Positions 13,201 through 24,432 of a stretch of DNA of 64,000 bases are shown piece after piece; position 1 is the first letter of the stretch, and every line of letters begins with the position of its first letter. The stretch comes from Terebella lapidaria (Eukaryota > Annelida > Polychaeta > Terebellida > Terebellidae). Below the pieces are notes generated by a model. That model ran no database searches, was not told where the DNA came from, and saw only the letters and a list, made by a program, of their open reading frames with translations. Location of the stretch: NCBI GenBank assembly GCA_949152475.1, contig OX424567.1, positions 26,499,402-26,563,401 on the forward strand. The letters are read 5' to 3'. Position numbers and translations under genes: made by a program.

Positions 13201-14131
13201 CAAATATGTAACAATGCAGCGATATATGAGAAAGGCATCAACACTATTATTTTTTTCTGTCCGGGGTCATGCAGGTCTCCGGGTGCGTTAATCCACTGTG
13301 CATAGACGCATACTTTGTGTGTTTGTTCGTGTACCTGGTTCACTTGATTGTTGTCAATGTCGACATCTTGAAACGAACGACAGAGGAAAATACAACCCAG
13401 TTGAAACGATATGAATATAAATGTCAAGACAATGCTTGGCAGTGCGTAAGCATCCATCTCTCTACGTAGTCGCTACACTGGAAAGCCCATGAAGAGAAAG
13501 TCGCTTTAGAAACTCTCGCCCTAAACACAGCAGCCCTGTTAACTTCCTTCTCCTTTTCGAGTCGTAGTCTACCTGATGACCTGGCTCCAGGGAGATGTCT
13601 CGTTCTCCAGACAAACAACCCAATACAATCACTCAGGTGAGTGGTGTCAAACAATATATTTATATAAATATCGACCGGCAGATTTAACTTCACTCCTCTC
13701 CTTATTAATATAGAATAATCTGTTGTCAATTCACTTCAGAGCCATTTCAGTAATTCGCACTATGGTATGTCTCCACTGGTTTGATACAATACGGTATCCT
13801 GCCTGGGGTGTATTATACTAGTATATTATGCTGGGTCCGTATAATATAAATAGACCTACACACTGAAGTTACCGTCGGAAAGTCTAACTAATGACATTGT
13901 GTATCTGTCAAGGGCGTATACCCACCCTCTTTTTGAGCTAGCTCTATAGTTTAATTGCCTACCCCGGGCATAGCTGCTGGCTGAAAAGTTGTGCCAATTC
14001 AGACAGTTGACTTTGTGCGAAATTGACGAGAAAGGCCACGTCTTGAGAACTGTCCAACACAATTCTTGTGGGGAGTCTGTGTCATAACTTGGAGGAGACT
14101 TGGTTACTCAGACAAACAGAAAAGCGTAAAA
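10206..14131. other. gene-poor interval between the DIRS relic and the GPCR gene
   Basis: Unique AT-rich DNA with one minisatellite (11088-11555, listed separately) and, at about 11900-12460, GC-richer DNA with recurrent CCGGTGA/TCGGTGA motifs, which may be an old repeat. The plus-strand frame at 10733-11164 runs into the minisatellite and is not credible as a gene. A minus-strand frame at 13137-13457 starts with a hydrophobic segment, but no splice partners or homology were recognised. Presumed promoter DNA of the GPCR gene lies at the right end. Confidence 0.4.
11088..11555 (+). repeat. minisatellite, 30-41 bp unit
   Basis: About a dozen direct repeats of GTATGGCAGATACTTATGCT plus CTGGTCTGTA. 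Some units carry an extra 11-bp GTATGACTGTA or GTATGGCTGTA insert, giving 30-bp and 41-bp variants. It explains the repetitive frames on this strand. Confidence 0.9.
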
Positions 14132-17100
14132 ATGAAAATGATCGCAACACACTGTTTCTTTATAGTACTGATGGGGGTCAATATTAGGTCGGCAATGTTC
14201 GAAAGTACATCAGTTCCAGACAACGCGAGAGACGCAGAGAAAACTGCAAGGTAAGAATTATCATCCATCATGTATTTCCAATATAAATAAGGCAGGTTTA
14301 CTCACCGTTAAATGATCAAAATATATCAGAAAAGTAATCAGGAAACATGTTTAGTAAGCAATATTGCGGAAAAAATACTTCTATTATATCTTCATGCAGA
14401 ACCCAGTAGTGAGGAATTTAATCTAAAATATCAAATTACACTGTTTACCATATATCGAAAATTACTGAGAATAAAAATATATTTTTTTCCTGACAAAATA
14501 TATGTTTTTTCCCCTTATGGCAATGTATATAATCGTGTAATATGTGATGGAATACTTATGTATATGGGTACTTGTATTCTAATTTATGTGTTCCCTTCTT
14601 CTCGGGCATTTTTATGGTATTCAAAATAATATTACATGTAAGTACAATGAGTAACATGAAATTCATGGAGTTACTGTCTGAAGGTTTAGACGTTGAACAG
14701 TTCCACTCGGACCTCCCAATGCTGACAAGATCTTGAAGCTATTGATGGTAAAGTCAATAGAGTTACCGTCTGAAGGTTTAGACGTTGAACAGTTCCACTT
14801 GGACCCCCTCCTCCCCCAATGCTGACCAAATCATAAAGCTATTGATGGTAAAGTCAATAGAGTTACCGTCTGAAGGTTTAGACGTTGAACAGTTCCACTT
14901 GGACCTCCCAATGCTGACCAGATCATAGAGCTATTGGCCCAAGTAGGTTTAGACGTTGAACAGTTCCACTTTGACATCCCAATGCTGGTCAGATAATGAA
15001 GCTATTGATAACTAGACGCTTCCGGTCGCCTACGACCGCTTGGGTGTATCCCCCGTAGCCCTATCATCTCTGTTGCCCCAAATATATCACTGTCAAGTGT
15101 GAAAAACTAGAGCAAGGGCTAAAAAAGATTACCAGAGAAATGTTAAATCTCAAGTCACAACTGTTTTCTTTTCCCCACCAAAATTGCTGCACTGATTTTT
15201 CGAGGATACTGAAGGTCGAATTCAAAATCACCACGTAAATCTTTATATGAATTTGATAAAATAACGAAAATACAGATAGATCAATCTTTTCACCTATTTA
15301 TATTTCAACTCAGAATATTTTACAAACTTGGTTCCAAGTTGAAATTCAAAGTAAAATTTGACCAAAAATGCATTTCAAGATGACAAAATTGGAGCCAGAT
15401 TGAACTTCTCACCATAAGTTATATTTCGACTCATAATACATGTATGTGCCAAACATGGTTTCAAGTTGAAATTCAAAGTAAAAGTTAATCAAAACTGCAT
15501 TTCAAGATGACAAAATTGGAGTCAGATCAAACTTTTCGTCATGAGTTATATTTTAACTCATAATACCTGCCCAACTTGATTTCAAGTTGAAATTCCAACT
15601 AAAAGTTAACCAAAACTGCATTTCAAGATGACGAAATTGGAGCCAGATCAAACTTTTCGCCATGAGTTATATTTCAACTCATAATATGTGCCAAACTTGG
15701 TATTAAGTTGAAATTCAATGTAAAAGTTGACCAAAACTGCATTTCAAGATGACAAAATTGGAGCCAGATAGAACTTTTCGTCATAAGTTATATTTTAACT
15801 CATAATATGTGCCAAACTTGGTTTCAAGTTGAAATTCAAGCTAAAAGTTTACCAAAACTGCATTTCAAGATGAAGAAATTGGAGCCAGATCGAACTTTTC
15901 ATCATAAGTTATATTTCAACTCATAATATGTGCCAAACTTGGTTTCAAGTTGAAATTCAAACTAAAAATTGACCAAAACTGCATTTCAAGATGACGAAAA
16001 TGGAGCCAGATCGAACTTTTCACCATAAGTTATATTTCGACTTATAATATGTGCCAAACATGCTTTCAAGTTGAAATTCAAAGTAAAAGTTGACCAAAAC
16101 TGCATTTCAAGATGACGAAATTGGAGCCAGATCGAATTTTTCACCATAAGTTATATTTTAACTCATAATTTGTGCCAAATATGGTCTCAAGTCGAAATTC
16201 AAAGTAAAAGTTCATCAATGTTTTCATAAAAAGCTATTGTGATCAATAATAGACTTAACTAGCAAAAAAATAATGTTAACTTATTTGGTCACAGCCACAA
16301 AATCTCTACTGGACAAAGCCTTCACCTTGTTGAGCCCAATAATAAATATTTCTTGTCTTAACTATTTTCATTGTGGTCAATGATACACTTAACATGTAAA
16401 AATAAAGTTAACTTATTCGGTTACACCCAGAAATTTCTACCGGACAAAACCTTAACCTTGTTGAGCTCAATAATAATTGTTTCTCATCTTAACTATTTTT
16501 ATTGAGGTCAATAATAGACTTAACTAGCAAAAAAAATGTTAACTTATTTGGTTACAGACATAAAATGTCTACTGGACAGAATCTTTACCTTGTTGAGCCC
16601 AATAATAAATATTTCTTGTCTTAACTATTTTTATTGTGGTCAATAATAGACTAAACTAGTAAAAATAATGTTAACTTATTCAGTACACCCATGAAATCTG
16701 TACAGGACATACTTTCACCTTGTTGAGCTTAATAATAAATAGTTCTCATCTTAACTATTTTTATTGTGGTCAATAATAGACTTAACTATTTTTATTGTGG
16801 TCAATAATAGACTCAACTAGTGAAAATAATGTTAACTTATTCGGTTACACCAATGAAATTTGTACTGGACAAAACATTTACCTTGTTGAGGTTAATAATA
16901 AATATTTCTTGTCTTAACTATTTTTATTGTGGTCAATAATAGACTTAACTATTAAAAATAATGTTAACTTATTCAGTTACACCCATGAAATCTGTACTGG
17001 ACAAAACCTTCACCTTGTTGAGCTTAATAATGAACGTTTCTCGTCTTAACTATTTTTATTGTGGACAATAATAGACTTAACTAGTAAAACTAATGTTAAC

Positions 17101-20100
17101 TTATTCAGTAATATTGTCCTGTTTTCACTGAAAACTTCAGTTCTCCATTTTGATCAAAAAACCAGTGTCATTACCTCCCATTGTACAGGCTATTGGAATG
17201 ATCGTACATGTCAAAATGGTTATTTCAAAATTCTGTAATAAGTTAGGCTGTTAACATATTAATATTTATATGATCATTCTAAAAAACGATTGGTTTCGTG
17301 TGACAGCCCTTCCCAACAACACTTCCAAATATTATCCAGATTCGTCAAAAATTGCCATCTGTAGAGCGTTCACAAGCCATGTGTCTCAAACAGGCTGTTT
17401 TCAATGCAAAATGTGTCCCCAAATGACCAATTCAGTTGCCACGGCAACCAAAATCGATTGGTGTCGGGACCTTACCATAATATATGTGCCTGCAAAAAAT
17501 AATGGTGATCGGGTGAGAATTGCGGCCTATAGACCCCCTCCTCCCCCAATGCTGACCAAATCATAAAGCTATTGATGGTAAAGTCAATAGAGTTACCGTC
17601 TGAAGGTTTAGACGTTGAACAGTTCCACTTGGACCTCCCAATGCTGACCAGATCATAGAGCTATTGGCCCAAGTAGGTTTAGACGTTGAACAGTTCCACT
17701 TTGACATCCCAATGCTGGTCAGATAATGAAGCTATTGATAACTAGACGCTTCCGGTCGCCTACGACCGCTTGGGTGTATCCCCCGTAGCCCTATCATCTC
17801 TGTTGCCCCAAATATATCACTGTCAAGTGTGAAAAACTAGAGCAAGGGCTAAAAAAGATTACCAGAGAAATGTTAAATCTCAAGTCACAACTGTTTTCTT
17901 TTCCCCACCAAAATTGCTGCACTGATTTTTCGAGGATACTGAAGGTCGAATTCAAAATCACCACGTAAATCTTTATATGAATTTGATAAAATAACGAAAA
18001 TACAGATAGATCAATCTTTTCACCTATTTATATTTCAACTCAGAATATTTTACAAACTTGGTTCCAAGTTGAAATTCAAAGTAAAATTTGACCAAAAATG
18101 CATTTCAAGATGACAAAATTGGAGCCAGATTGAACTTCTCACCATAAGTTATATTTCGACTCATAATACATGTATGTGCCAAACATGGTTTCAAGTTGAA
18201 ATTCAAAGTAAAAGTTAATCAAAACTGCATTTCAAGATGACAAAATTGGAGTCAGATCAAACTTTTCGTCATGAGTTATATTTTAACTCATAATACCTGC
18301 CCAACTTGATTTCAAGTTGAAATTCCAACTAAAAGTTAACCAAAACTGCATTTCAAGATGACGAAATTGGAGCCAGATCAAACTTTTCGCCATGAGTTAT
18401 ATTTCAACTCATAATATGTGCCAAACTTGGTATTAAGTTGAAATTCAATGTAAAAGTTGACCAAAACTGCATTTCAAGATGACAAAATTGGAGCCAGATA
18501 GAACTTTTCGTCATAAGTTATATTTTAACTCATAATATGTGCCAAACTTGGTTTCAAGTTGAAATTCAAGCTAAAAGTTTACCAAAACTGCATTTCAAGA
18601 TGAAGAAATTGGAGCCAGATCGAACTTTTCATCATAAGTTATATTTCAACTCATAATATGTGCCAAACTTGGTTTCAAGTTGAAATTCAAACTAAAAATT
18701 GACCAAAACTGCATTTCAAGATGACGAAAATGGAGCCAGATCGAACTTTTCACCATAAGTTATATTTCGACTTATAATATGTGCCAAACATGCTTTCAAG
18801 TTGAAATTCAAAGTAAAAGTTGACCAAAACTGCATTTCAAGATGACGAAATTGGAGCCAGATCGAATTTTTCACCATAAGTTATATTTTAACTCATAATT
18901 TGTGCCAAATATGGTCTCAAGTCGAAATTCAAAGTAAAAGTTCATCAATGTTTTCATAAAAAGCTATTGTGATCAATAATAGACTTAACTAGCAAAAAAA
19001 TAATGTTAACTTATTTGGTCACATCCACAAAATCTCTACTGGACAAAGCCTTCACCTTGTTGAGCCCAATAATAAATATTTCTTGTCTTAACTATTTTCA
19101 TTGTGGTCAATGATACACTTAACATGTAAAAATAAAGTTAACTTATTCGGTTACACCCAGAAATTTCTACCGGACAAAACCTTAACCTTGTTGAGCTCAA
19201 TAATAATTGTTTCTCATCTTAACTATTTTTATTGAGGTCAATAATAGACTTAACTAGCAAAAAAAATGTTAACTTATTTGGTTACAGACATAAAATGTCT
19301 ACTGGACAGAATCTTTACCTTGTTGAGCCCAATAATAAATATTTCTTGTCTTAACTATTTTTATTGTGGTCAATAATAGACTAAACTAGTAAAAATAATG
19401 TTAACTTATTCAGTACACCCATGAAATCTGTACAGGACATACTTTCACCTTGTTGAGCTTAATAATAAATAGTTCTCATCTTAACTATTTTTATTGTGGT
19501 CAATAATAGACTTAACTATTTTTATTGTGGTCAATAATAGACTTAACTAGTGAAAATAATGTTAACTTATTCGGTTACACCAATGAAATTTGTACTGGAC
19601 AAAACATTTACCTTGTTGAGGTTAATAATAAATATTTCTTGTCTTAACTATTTTTATTGTGGTCAATAATAGACTTAACTATTAAAAATAATGTTAACTT
19701 ATTCAGTTACACCCATGAAATCTGTACTGGACAAAACCTTCACCTTGTTGAGCTTAATAATGAACGTTTCTCGTCTTAACTATTTTTATTGTGGACAATA
19801 ATAGACTTAACTAGTAAAACTAATGTTAACTTATTCAGTAATATTGTCCTGTTTTCACTGAAAACTTCAGTTCTCCATTTTGATCAAAAAACCAGTGTCA
19901 TTACCTCCCATTGTACAGGCTATTGGAATGATCGTACATGTCAAAATGGTTATTTCAAAATTCTGTAATAAGTTAGGCTGTTAACATATTAATATTTATA
20001 TGATCATTCTAAAAAACGATTGGTTTCGTGTGACAGCCCTTCCCAACAACACTTCCAAATATTATCCAGATTCGTCAAAAATTGCCATCTGTAGAGCGTT

Positions 20101-20451
20101 CACAAGCCATGTGTCTCAAACAGGCTGTTTTCAATGCAAAATGTGTCCCCAAATGACCAATTCAGTTGCCACGGCAACCAAAATCGATTGGTGTCGGGAC
20201 CTTACCATAATATATGTGCCTGCAAAAAATAATGGTGATCGGGTGAGAATTGCGGCCTATAGCGCGTTCACAAGCCATGTGTCTCAAACAGGCTGTTTTC
20301 AATGCAAAATGTGTCCCCAAACGACCAATTTAGTTGCCACGGCAACCAAAATCGATTGGTGTCGGGATCTTACCATTATATATGTGCCTGCAAAAAATAA
20401 TGGTGATCGGGTGAGAATTGCGGCCTGTAGCGCGTTCACAAGAAAATCTCT

Positions 20452-20492
<41 letters not shown>

Positions 20493-22921
20493 AGCCAAAT
20501 CCATAGTATCCGCCGAACTTTGTTCGGGGGATACAATAAAGTCAATGGAGTTACTGTCTAAAGGTTTAGACGTTGAACAGTTCCACTTGGACCTCCCAAT
20601 GCTGACCAGATCATAGAGCTATTGGCCCAAGTATCATACACTGCGCCTTCTTCTACATTTAATAAGGATTTAAGCGATGACAGACGGATTGAATGGCATT
20701 CATTTAGTGGACGAGTAGTATTAAGGCGCAGTGTATGATACTTGGGCCGAGCTGGCGATGGTAAAGTCAATGAAGATACAGTCTGAACGTTTAGACGTTG
20801 AACAGTTCCACTTAAACCTCCCAAGGCTGGTAAGGTCATACATAGCTATTGGTTGTAAAGTCAATGAAGATACTGTCCGAAGGTTTAGACGTCGAACAGC
20901 TGGACCTCTCAATGCTGACCAGATCATAGAGGTATTGATGCTAATGTCAATGAATACTGTCTGAACGTTTAGACATTGAACAGTTCCACTTGGACCTCCC
21001 AATGCTGGTAAGATAATTAAGCTATTGATTATAAAGTCAATGAAGATACAGTCTAAAGGTTCAAACGTTGAACAGTTCCATTTGGACCTCTCAATGCTGA
21101 TCAGATCTTAAAGCTATTGATGGTAAAATCAACGAAGATACTGTGTGGAAGTTTAGACGTTGAGCAGTTGCACTTGGACCTTCCAATGCTGACCAGATCA
21201 TAGAGATATTGATGGTGGAAAATACTGTCTGAAAGTTTAGATGTGGAATAGTTCTGCATGGACCTCCCAATGCTGACCAGATCATGAGGCTATTGATTAT
21301 AAAATCAATGGAAATTTTGTCTGAAGGTTAAGACGTGGAGCAGTTCCACTTGGACCTCCCAATGCTGAACATATCATAAAGCCATTGATGGTAAAGTCAA
21401 TGAAGATACTGTGTGAAAGTTTAGAGGTTGAACAGTTCCACTTGTTCTTAATGGAATATTGTGTACACACACTTGTCAGATACTGTCGGAAGGTTTAGAC
21501 GTTGAACAGTTCCACATGGACCTCCCAATGCTGACAAGATCATAAAGTTATTAATGGTAGAGACAATTGAGTTAATGTCTGAGTGTGCGAGATATGTCCT
21601 TAACGTACGGACCTTTCTTTACGACAACTGTCCGGATATTGGTTGTTTTACAATTGTATTATAATTATTGTCAAAATCAAGCAATTTCTTCTGCAGTGGA
21701 TATGATACGGTAGGCACCACAGAAGGCACACGACACGAGTCTAACTCTCCATCAGGCAGCCCGGCTCCGGGACAGGACAACTCCACGGATGACACACCAT
21801 ACGACTCGGATTCTTCCAAAATCAGCCAGGCGCCAAGACAAGAGAGCGCCGCGCTCCTCATGACAACCGCCCTGAAGCTGGAGCAGTATGGTGGAGGTTT
21901 CGTATTGGTTGTGGGCTCCCTCGGAAATCTTCTATCGATGGCAGTTTTCTCTCGGAAGCGCTTTAGGAACACCCCGTCCACTACCTACTGGATATTTCTC
22001 TCATTCGCCGACTTCATCATGTGTACAGTGGGGCAGGGTGGCCGCCATTTTGTGCGTTCTGTGAGCGGCCTTGACCCTGTGATCCAGACAAACTGGTACT
22101 GTAAACTTTGGTACCTCGTGGTCCCCGCAGCCAGCGCCTTCTCAACTTACGTCCTGATGGGAGTCACAATCGAACGATGTATCGCCATCTGCTCACCTCT
22201 ACATGCCAAACGAATCCTGCGCAGTCGAAACAGCAAAATCTACATGTCCGTCGTTGCAGTGACACTCATGGCATACTATAGTTACGGCATCGTCTTCTAC
22301 ACTGACCAGGAAATAGTGAGGGGTGGCCGTAGCTTCATGGATTGTAACATCGATTCCGACATTCATCCGTTCTTCGCGTTGTCGTTTCGTCCCTGGTTCG
22401 AGTTTGTGGCTACCTCTTTGATCCCCGCAGTCACAATCATGATCAGCAACTGTATAACTATAGCGATACTTCGCAGATCCAGCAGATCCAAAGTTCTGAG
22501 TCAGACAAACGGAGAGAACCCATCAAAGAGCAATGTTTCTGCCATGATTGGGACTCTACTAACCATCAGCTTCACCTACGTCGTCATGACGACACCAATA
22601 CGCGCGGCTTTCCTTCTTGGCAACACGTTCCCGGCTGGGTACTGGCAGCAGTCGACTAGGGCCGCCCAGAACCGCCTGCTCTGGGCCACGAGTGTTCTCT
22701 CTCTCTACATCAACCATGCCGTCAACTTCATCCTCTACTCACTGAGTGGCAGCGCCTTCAGGACAGAGTTGGTCGCCATGGTGACCAGCCTTAGATGCTG
22801 GAAGACGAGCGCGGCGGAGAACGGGAACTTTCAGACGGAGGAGACGGAGCTGAAAGGGCCTGACACGAGAGAGAAGCAGGCTGGAGTCAGTGCCTCCGTG
22901 ATGGACAACCAGGTCCAGTAG
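14132..22921 (+). CDS. rhodopsin-family GPCR, peptide-receptor-like, join(14132..14250,21697..22921), 447 aa
   Basis: Cell-surface receptor of the class A peptide type; the ligand is unknown. Exon 1 (ATG 14132) encodes a signal peptide (CFFIVLMGV core) and ends at a consensus donor AAG|GTAAGA after 14250. Exon 2 starts after TTTCTTCTGCAG at 21696. Both ends are phase 2, so the join is in frame. The seven-helix part has the TM1 Asn (SLGNLL, residue 117), TM2 Asp (SFADF, 145), a Cys pair (175 and 256), ERC instead of DRY at 199-201, and NFILY instead of NPxxY in TM7. The ectodomain is Ser/Thr/Asp-rich with an NST glycosylation site near 68. It resembles the FMRFamide-receptor-like GPCRs expanded in molluscs. 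The exon 2 frame opens upstream of the acceptor, so a start inside exon 2 without signal peptide is less likely but possible; extra small exons in the intron are not excluded. Confidence 0.8.
14660..15010 (+). repeat. 92-bp satellite array, left block
   Basis: Direct repeats of a roughly 92-bp unit with the core GGTTTAGACGTTGAACAGTT followed by CCACTTGGACCTCCCAATGC. It lies in the GPCR intron. The same array resumes at 20536, so the element between the blocks appears to have inserted into it. One unit here (and its duplicate at 17666) carries GGCCCAAGTA, the first ten bases of the MITE found at 20624. Confidence 0.9.
14802..17531 (+). repeat. 2,730-bp tandem duplication, unit 1
   Basis: This segment is repeated immediately downstream at 17532-20261 with a constant 2,730-bp offset. 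By eye I found only two single-base differences (G/T near 16296 versus 19026, and C/T near 16813 versus 19543). It contains the end of the 92-bp array and most of the element described at 15046. Confidence 0.95.
15046..17531 (+). mobile_element. repeat-rich non-autonomous element, 3'-truncated copy
   Basis: Begins GTATCCCCCGTAGCCC, next to a small hairpin (CGGTCGCCTACGACCG). It has two internal tandem arrays: about 121-bp units at roughly 15290-16210 (TTCAAGTTGAAATTCAAA) and about 131-bp units at roughly 16230-17110 (GTCAATAATAGACTTAACTA). A single 168-bp module follows, and the copy then stops at the duplication junction, so the microsatellite and terminal hairpin are missing. No transposase is present. 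The complete version is at 17776-20534. Confidence 0.65.
17532..20261 (+). repeat. 2,730-bp tandem duplication, unit 2
   Basis: Second copy of 14802-17531. The left junction joins ...GCGGCCTAT to AGACCCCCTCC; at the right end the sequence instead continues into another 168-bp module (AGCGCGTTCAC). The near identity points to a very recent event, or to an assembly error. Confidence 0.95.
17776..20534 (+). mobile_element. repeat-rich non-autonomous element, complete copy
   Basis: Left end GTATCCCCC and right end GGGGGATAC are inverted. Order inside: 121-bp array, 131-bp array, 168-bp modules (starts at 20093, 20261 and 20429, the last cut short), a (GGACGC)n microsatellite at about 20453-20488, then a terminal hairpin (CCGAAC TTT GTTCGG) before GGGGGATAC. 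Tandem core plus microsatellite plus 3' hairpin recalls bivalve pearl-type, Helentron-related non-autonomous elements; that assignment is inference. The frame at 20000-20506 is a product of the 168-bp modules and is not a gene. Confidence 0.6.
20536..21590 (+). repeat. 92-bp satellite array, right block
   Basis: About ten diverged copies of the 92-bp unit (GGTTTAGACGTTGAACAGTT core), continuing the array at 14660. Minus-strand frames here (20558-21285) are repeat artefacts. The array ends about 100 bp before the acceptor of GPCR exon 2 and is interrupted by a MITE at 20624-20748. Confidence 0.9.
20624..20748. mobile_element. 125-bp MITE with perfect 26-bp inverted repeats
   Basis: The left arm begins GGCCCAAGTATCATACACTG at 20624; its exact reverse complement ends at 20748. 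GAGCT occurs directly outside both ends (20616-20620 and 20749-20753) within longer similar octamers, which may be a decayed 8-bp target duplication of the hAT type. It sits inside one unit of the 92-bp array. Confidence 0.75.
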
Positions 22922-23930
22922 CGACCAGAAACTAGACGTCAAGATCTTAAGGCCTTGGAGGCATTTCGATGTGAAGCTCTAGGAAACAAAATAGTGACTA
23001 AGGAAAAGGAATATAGTTCAAGGGCTACCATTCCGAAAGATACGATTCAATCTAAACATATATAGACGGACCGACAACGGACACAATGTCATAGCAATAG
23101 GTTATCAGATCATAGGTTTGTCTATTCCGACGAGTCTGAAAATAACTTCCATTTCCCTTTGCGACACTGTTTCGGAGATATTGATGAAAGTGAAAAATGT
23201 CGACTCAACGAAAAAAACTAAAGTTCATCCCCTCATACCCCTAAGGTATGTTTGTCTAGGACGACGAGTCCGAAAATAAAGTCGCTTTCGCTATACGACG
23301 CACTGTTTCCAAGAAAAGGACGAAAATTAAAAAAATCTGACTCAGCAAAAAAAATTCAGGTCACGGTCATTCAAAATCCATAATATGTTTGTCTAGGGCG
23401 AAGATACCAAAAATAAAGCCCATTTCACTCTACGACGCACGGTTTCCGAGATATTTATGAAAATAAAAAATGTCGACCCAGCTAAAAGAATTCAGGTCAA
23501 GGTTGATGTTCATCCCTAATACCCCTAAATCGTGTTTGTTTAGAGCGACGAATTCGAAAATAACACACGCTTCGTTCTACTATTCACTGGTTCTGAGATA
23601 TACTGGAAACCTCAGGGATGAAAATTTCTTTTGAGCCCTAGGTCGAAGGTCGTGCGACAGATTGGCCTTAAAATCAATAGGGTCCTTCCCTGGCAGAAAG
23701 TTTAGCAACTTTTGCCCGAATATTTCTGTAGTTATCATCCGGAAACCGAAAATATTGATTCCATCTAGCTAGGTTGAAGGTAATGACAGCCCGGCCGAAA
23801 GGAGTGCTGAGGTGTTTTGTAATCCATACTCACGGCCTCATATCATATAAGATCAGTATATACAAAAATGTACACGTATCGTGTGATTCAATGAGTTAGT
23901 CCATATTCATGGTGTCATCGAAGAAGATCA
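22922..23930. repeat. decayed tandem repeats downstream of the GPCR gene
   Basis: About 23066-23112 (ACGGACACAA...CAATAGGTTATCAGATCATAGGT) resembles the 3' end of the element family at 28466-32013. Four poorly conserved units of 110-140 bp follow (starts near 23112, 23247, 23385 and 23530) sharing GTTTGTCTAGG.CGACGA and a CGACGCACTGTTTC-like block. From about 23860 a 70-bp repeat (TATCGTGTGATTCAATGAGT) begins; it continues after the fold-back element at 24250-24400. No gene was seen. Confidence 0.6.
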
Positions 23931-23939
23931 GTATATACA

Positions 23940-24247
23940 TTTATCATCGGATTGCTGTAAATGCGCGATTCTGATTGGTCAATTCCCCGACAATACCACG
24001 CCGTATTTGGAGAGCTGTGACGCAACCACGATATTTTCTGCATCGTGGGCTTCAAGCGGGTAATACGGAAAGGCGTTTCAGACAGTTCCATATAAACCAA
24101 TGATAAAATCGTTACCATGGACTTCAGACCCCAATACGGCATGATATCTGCCTTCAGTCAGCATATCCCACTCGGCCTGCGGCCTCGTGGGATATGGTGA
24201 CTTCAGGCAGTTATCACGCCGTATTGGGGTCTGAAGTCCATGGTAAC
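23940..24247. mobile_element. fold-back element with a long hairpin at 24111-24247
   Basis: GTTACCATGGACTTCAGACC (24111) and the following bases to GGC are mirrored at about 24218-24247. Nested inside are CATATCCCAC/GTGGGATATG and CTGCCTTCAG-like arms, so the whole 137 bp can fold. The unit interrupts the 70-bp TATCGTGTGATTC repeat, which is present on both sides, and this suggests insertion. The left boundary is approximate. Confidence 0.65.
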
Positions 24248-24432
24248 TAATAGTATCGTGTGATTCAATGAGTTAGTCCATATTCATGATGTCATATCGT
24301 ATAAGATCAGTATATACATGTATCGTGTGATTCAATTAGTTAGCCCATACTCATGGTATCATATCGTATAAAATCAGTATATACATCTATCGTGTGATTC
24401 ATTAATATAGTGAATCGGTTGGGATGATATTT

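Noticed and set aside
13137..13457. Minus-strand frame beginning with a hydrophobic, signal-like stretch
   Set aside because: No homology, no convincing donor, and no neighbouring exon on that strand.
14312..14629. Plus-strand frame of 105 codons in the GPCR intron as an extra exon
   Set aside because: AT-driven composition, no family signature, and the flanking exons already join in phase.
20000..20506. 168-codon plus frame with CFQCKMCPQ repeats resembling a zinc finger
   Set aside because: It is the 168-bp module of a non-coding element followed by a GGACGC microsatellite; the Cys motifs come from the repeat.
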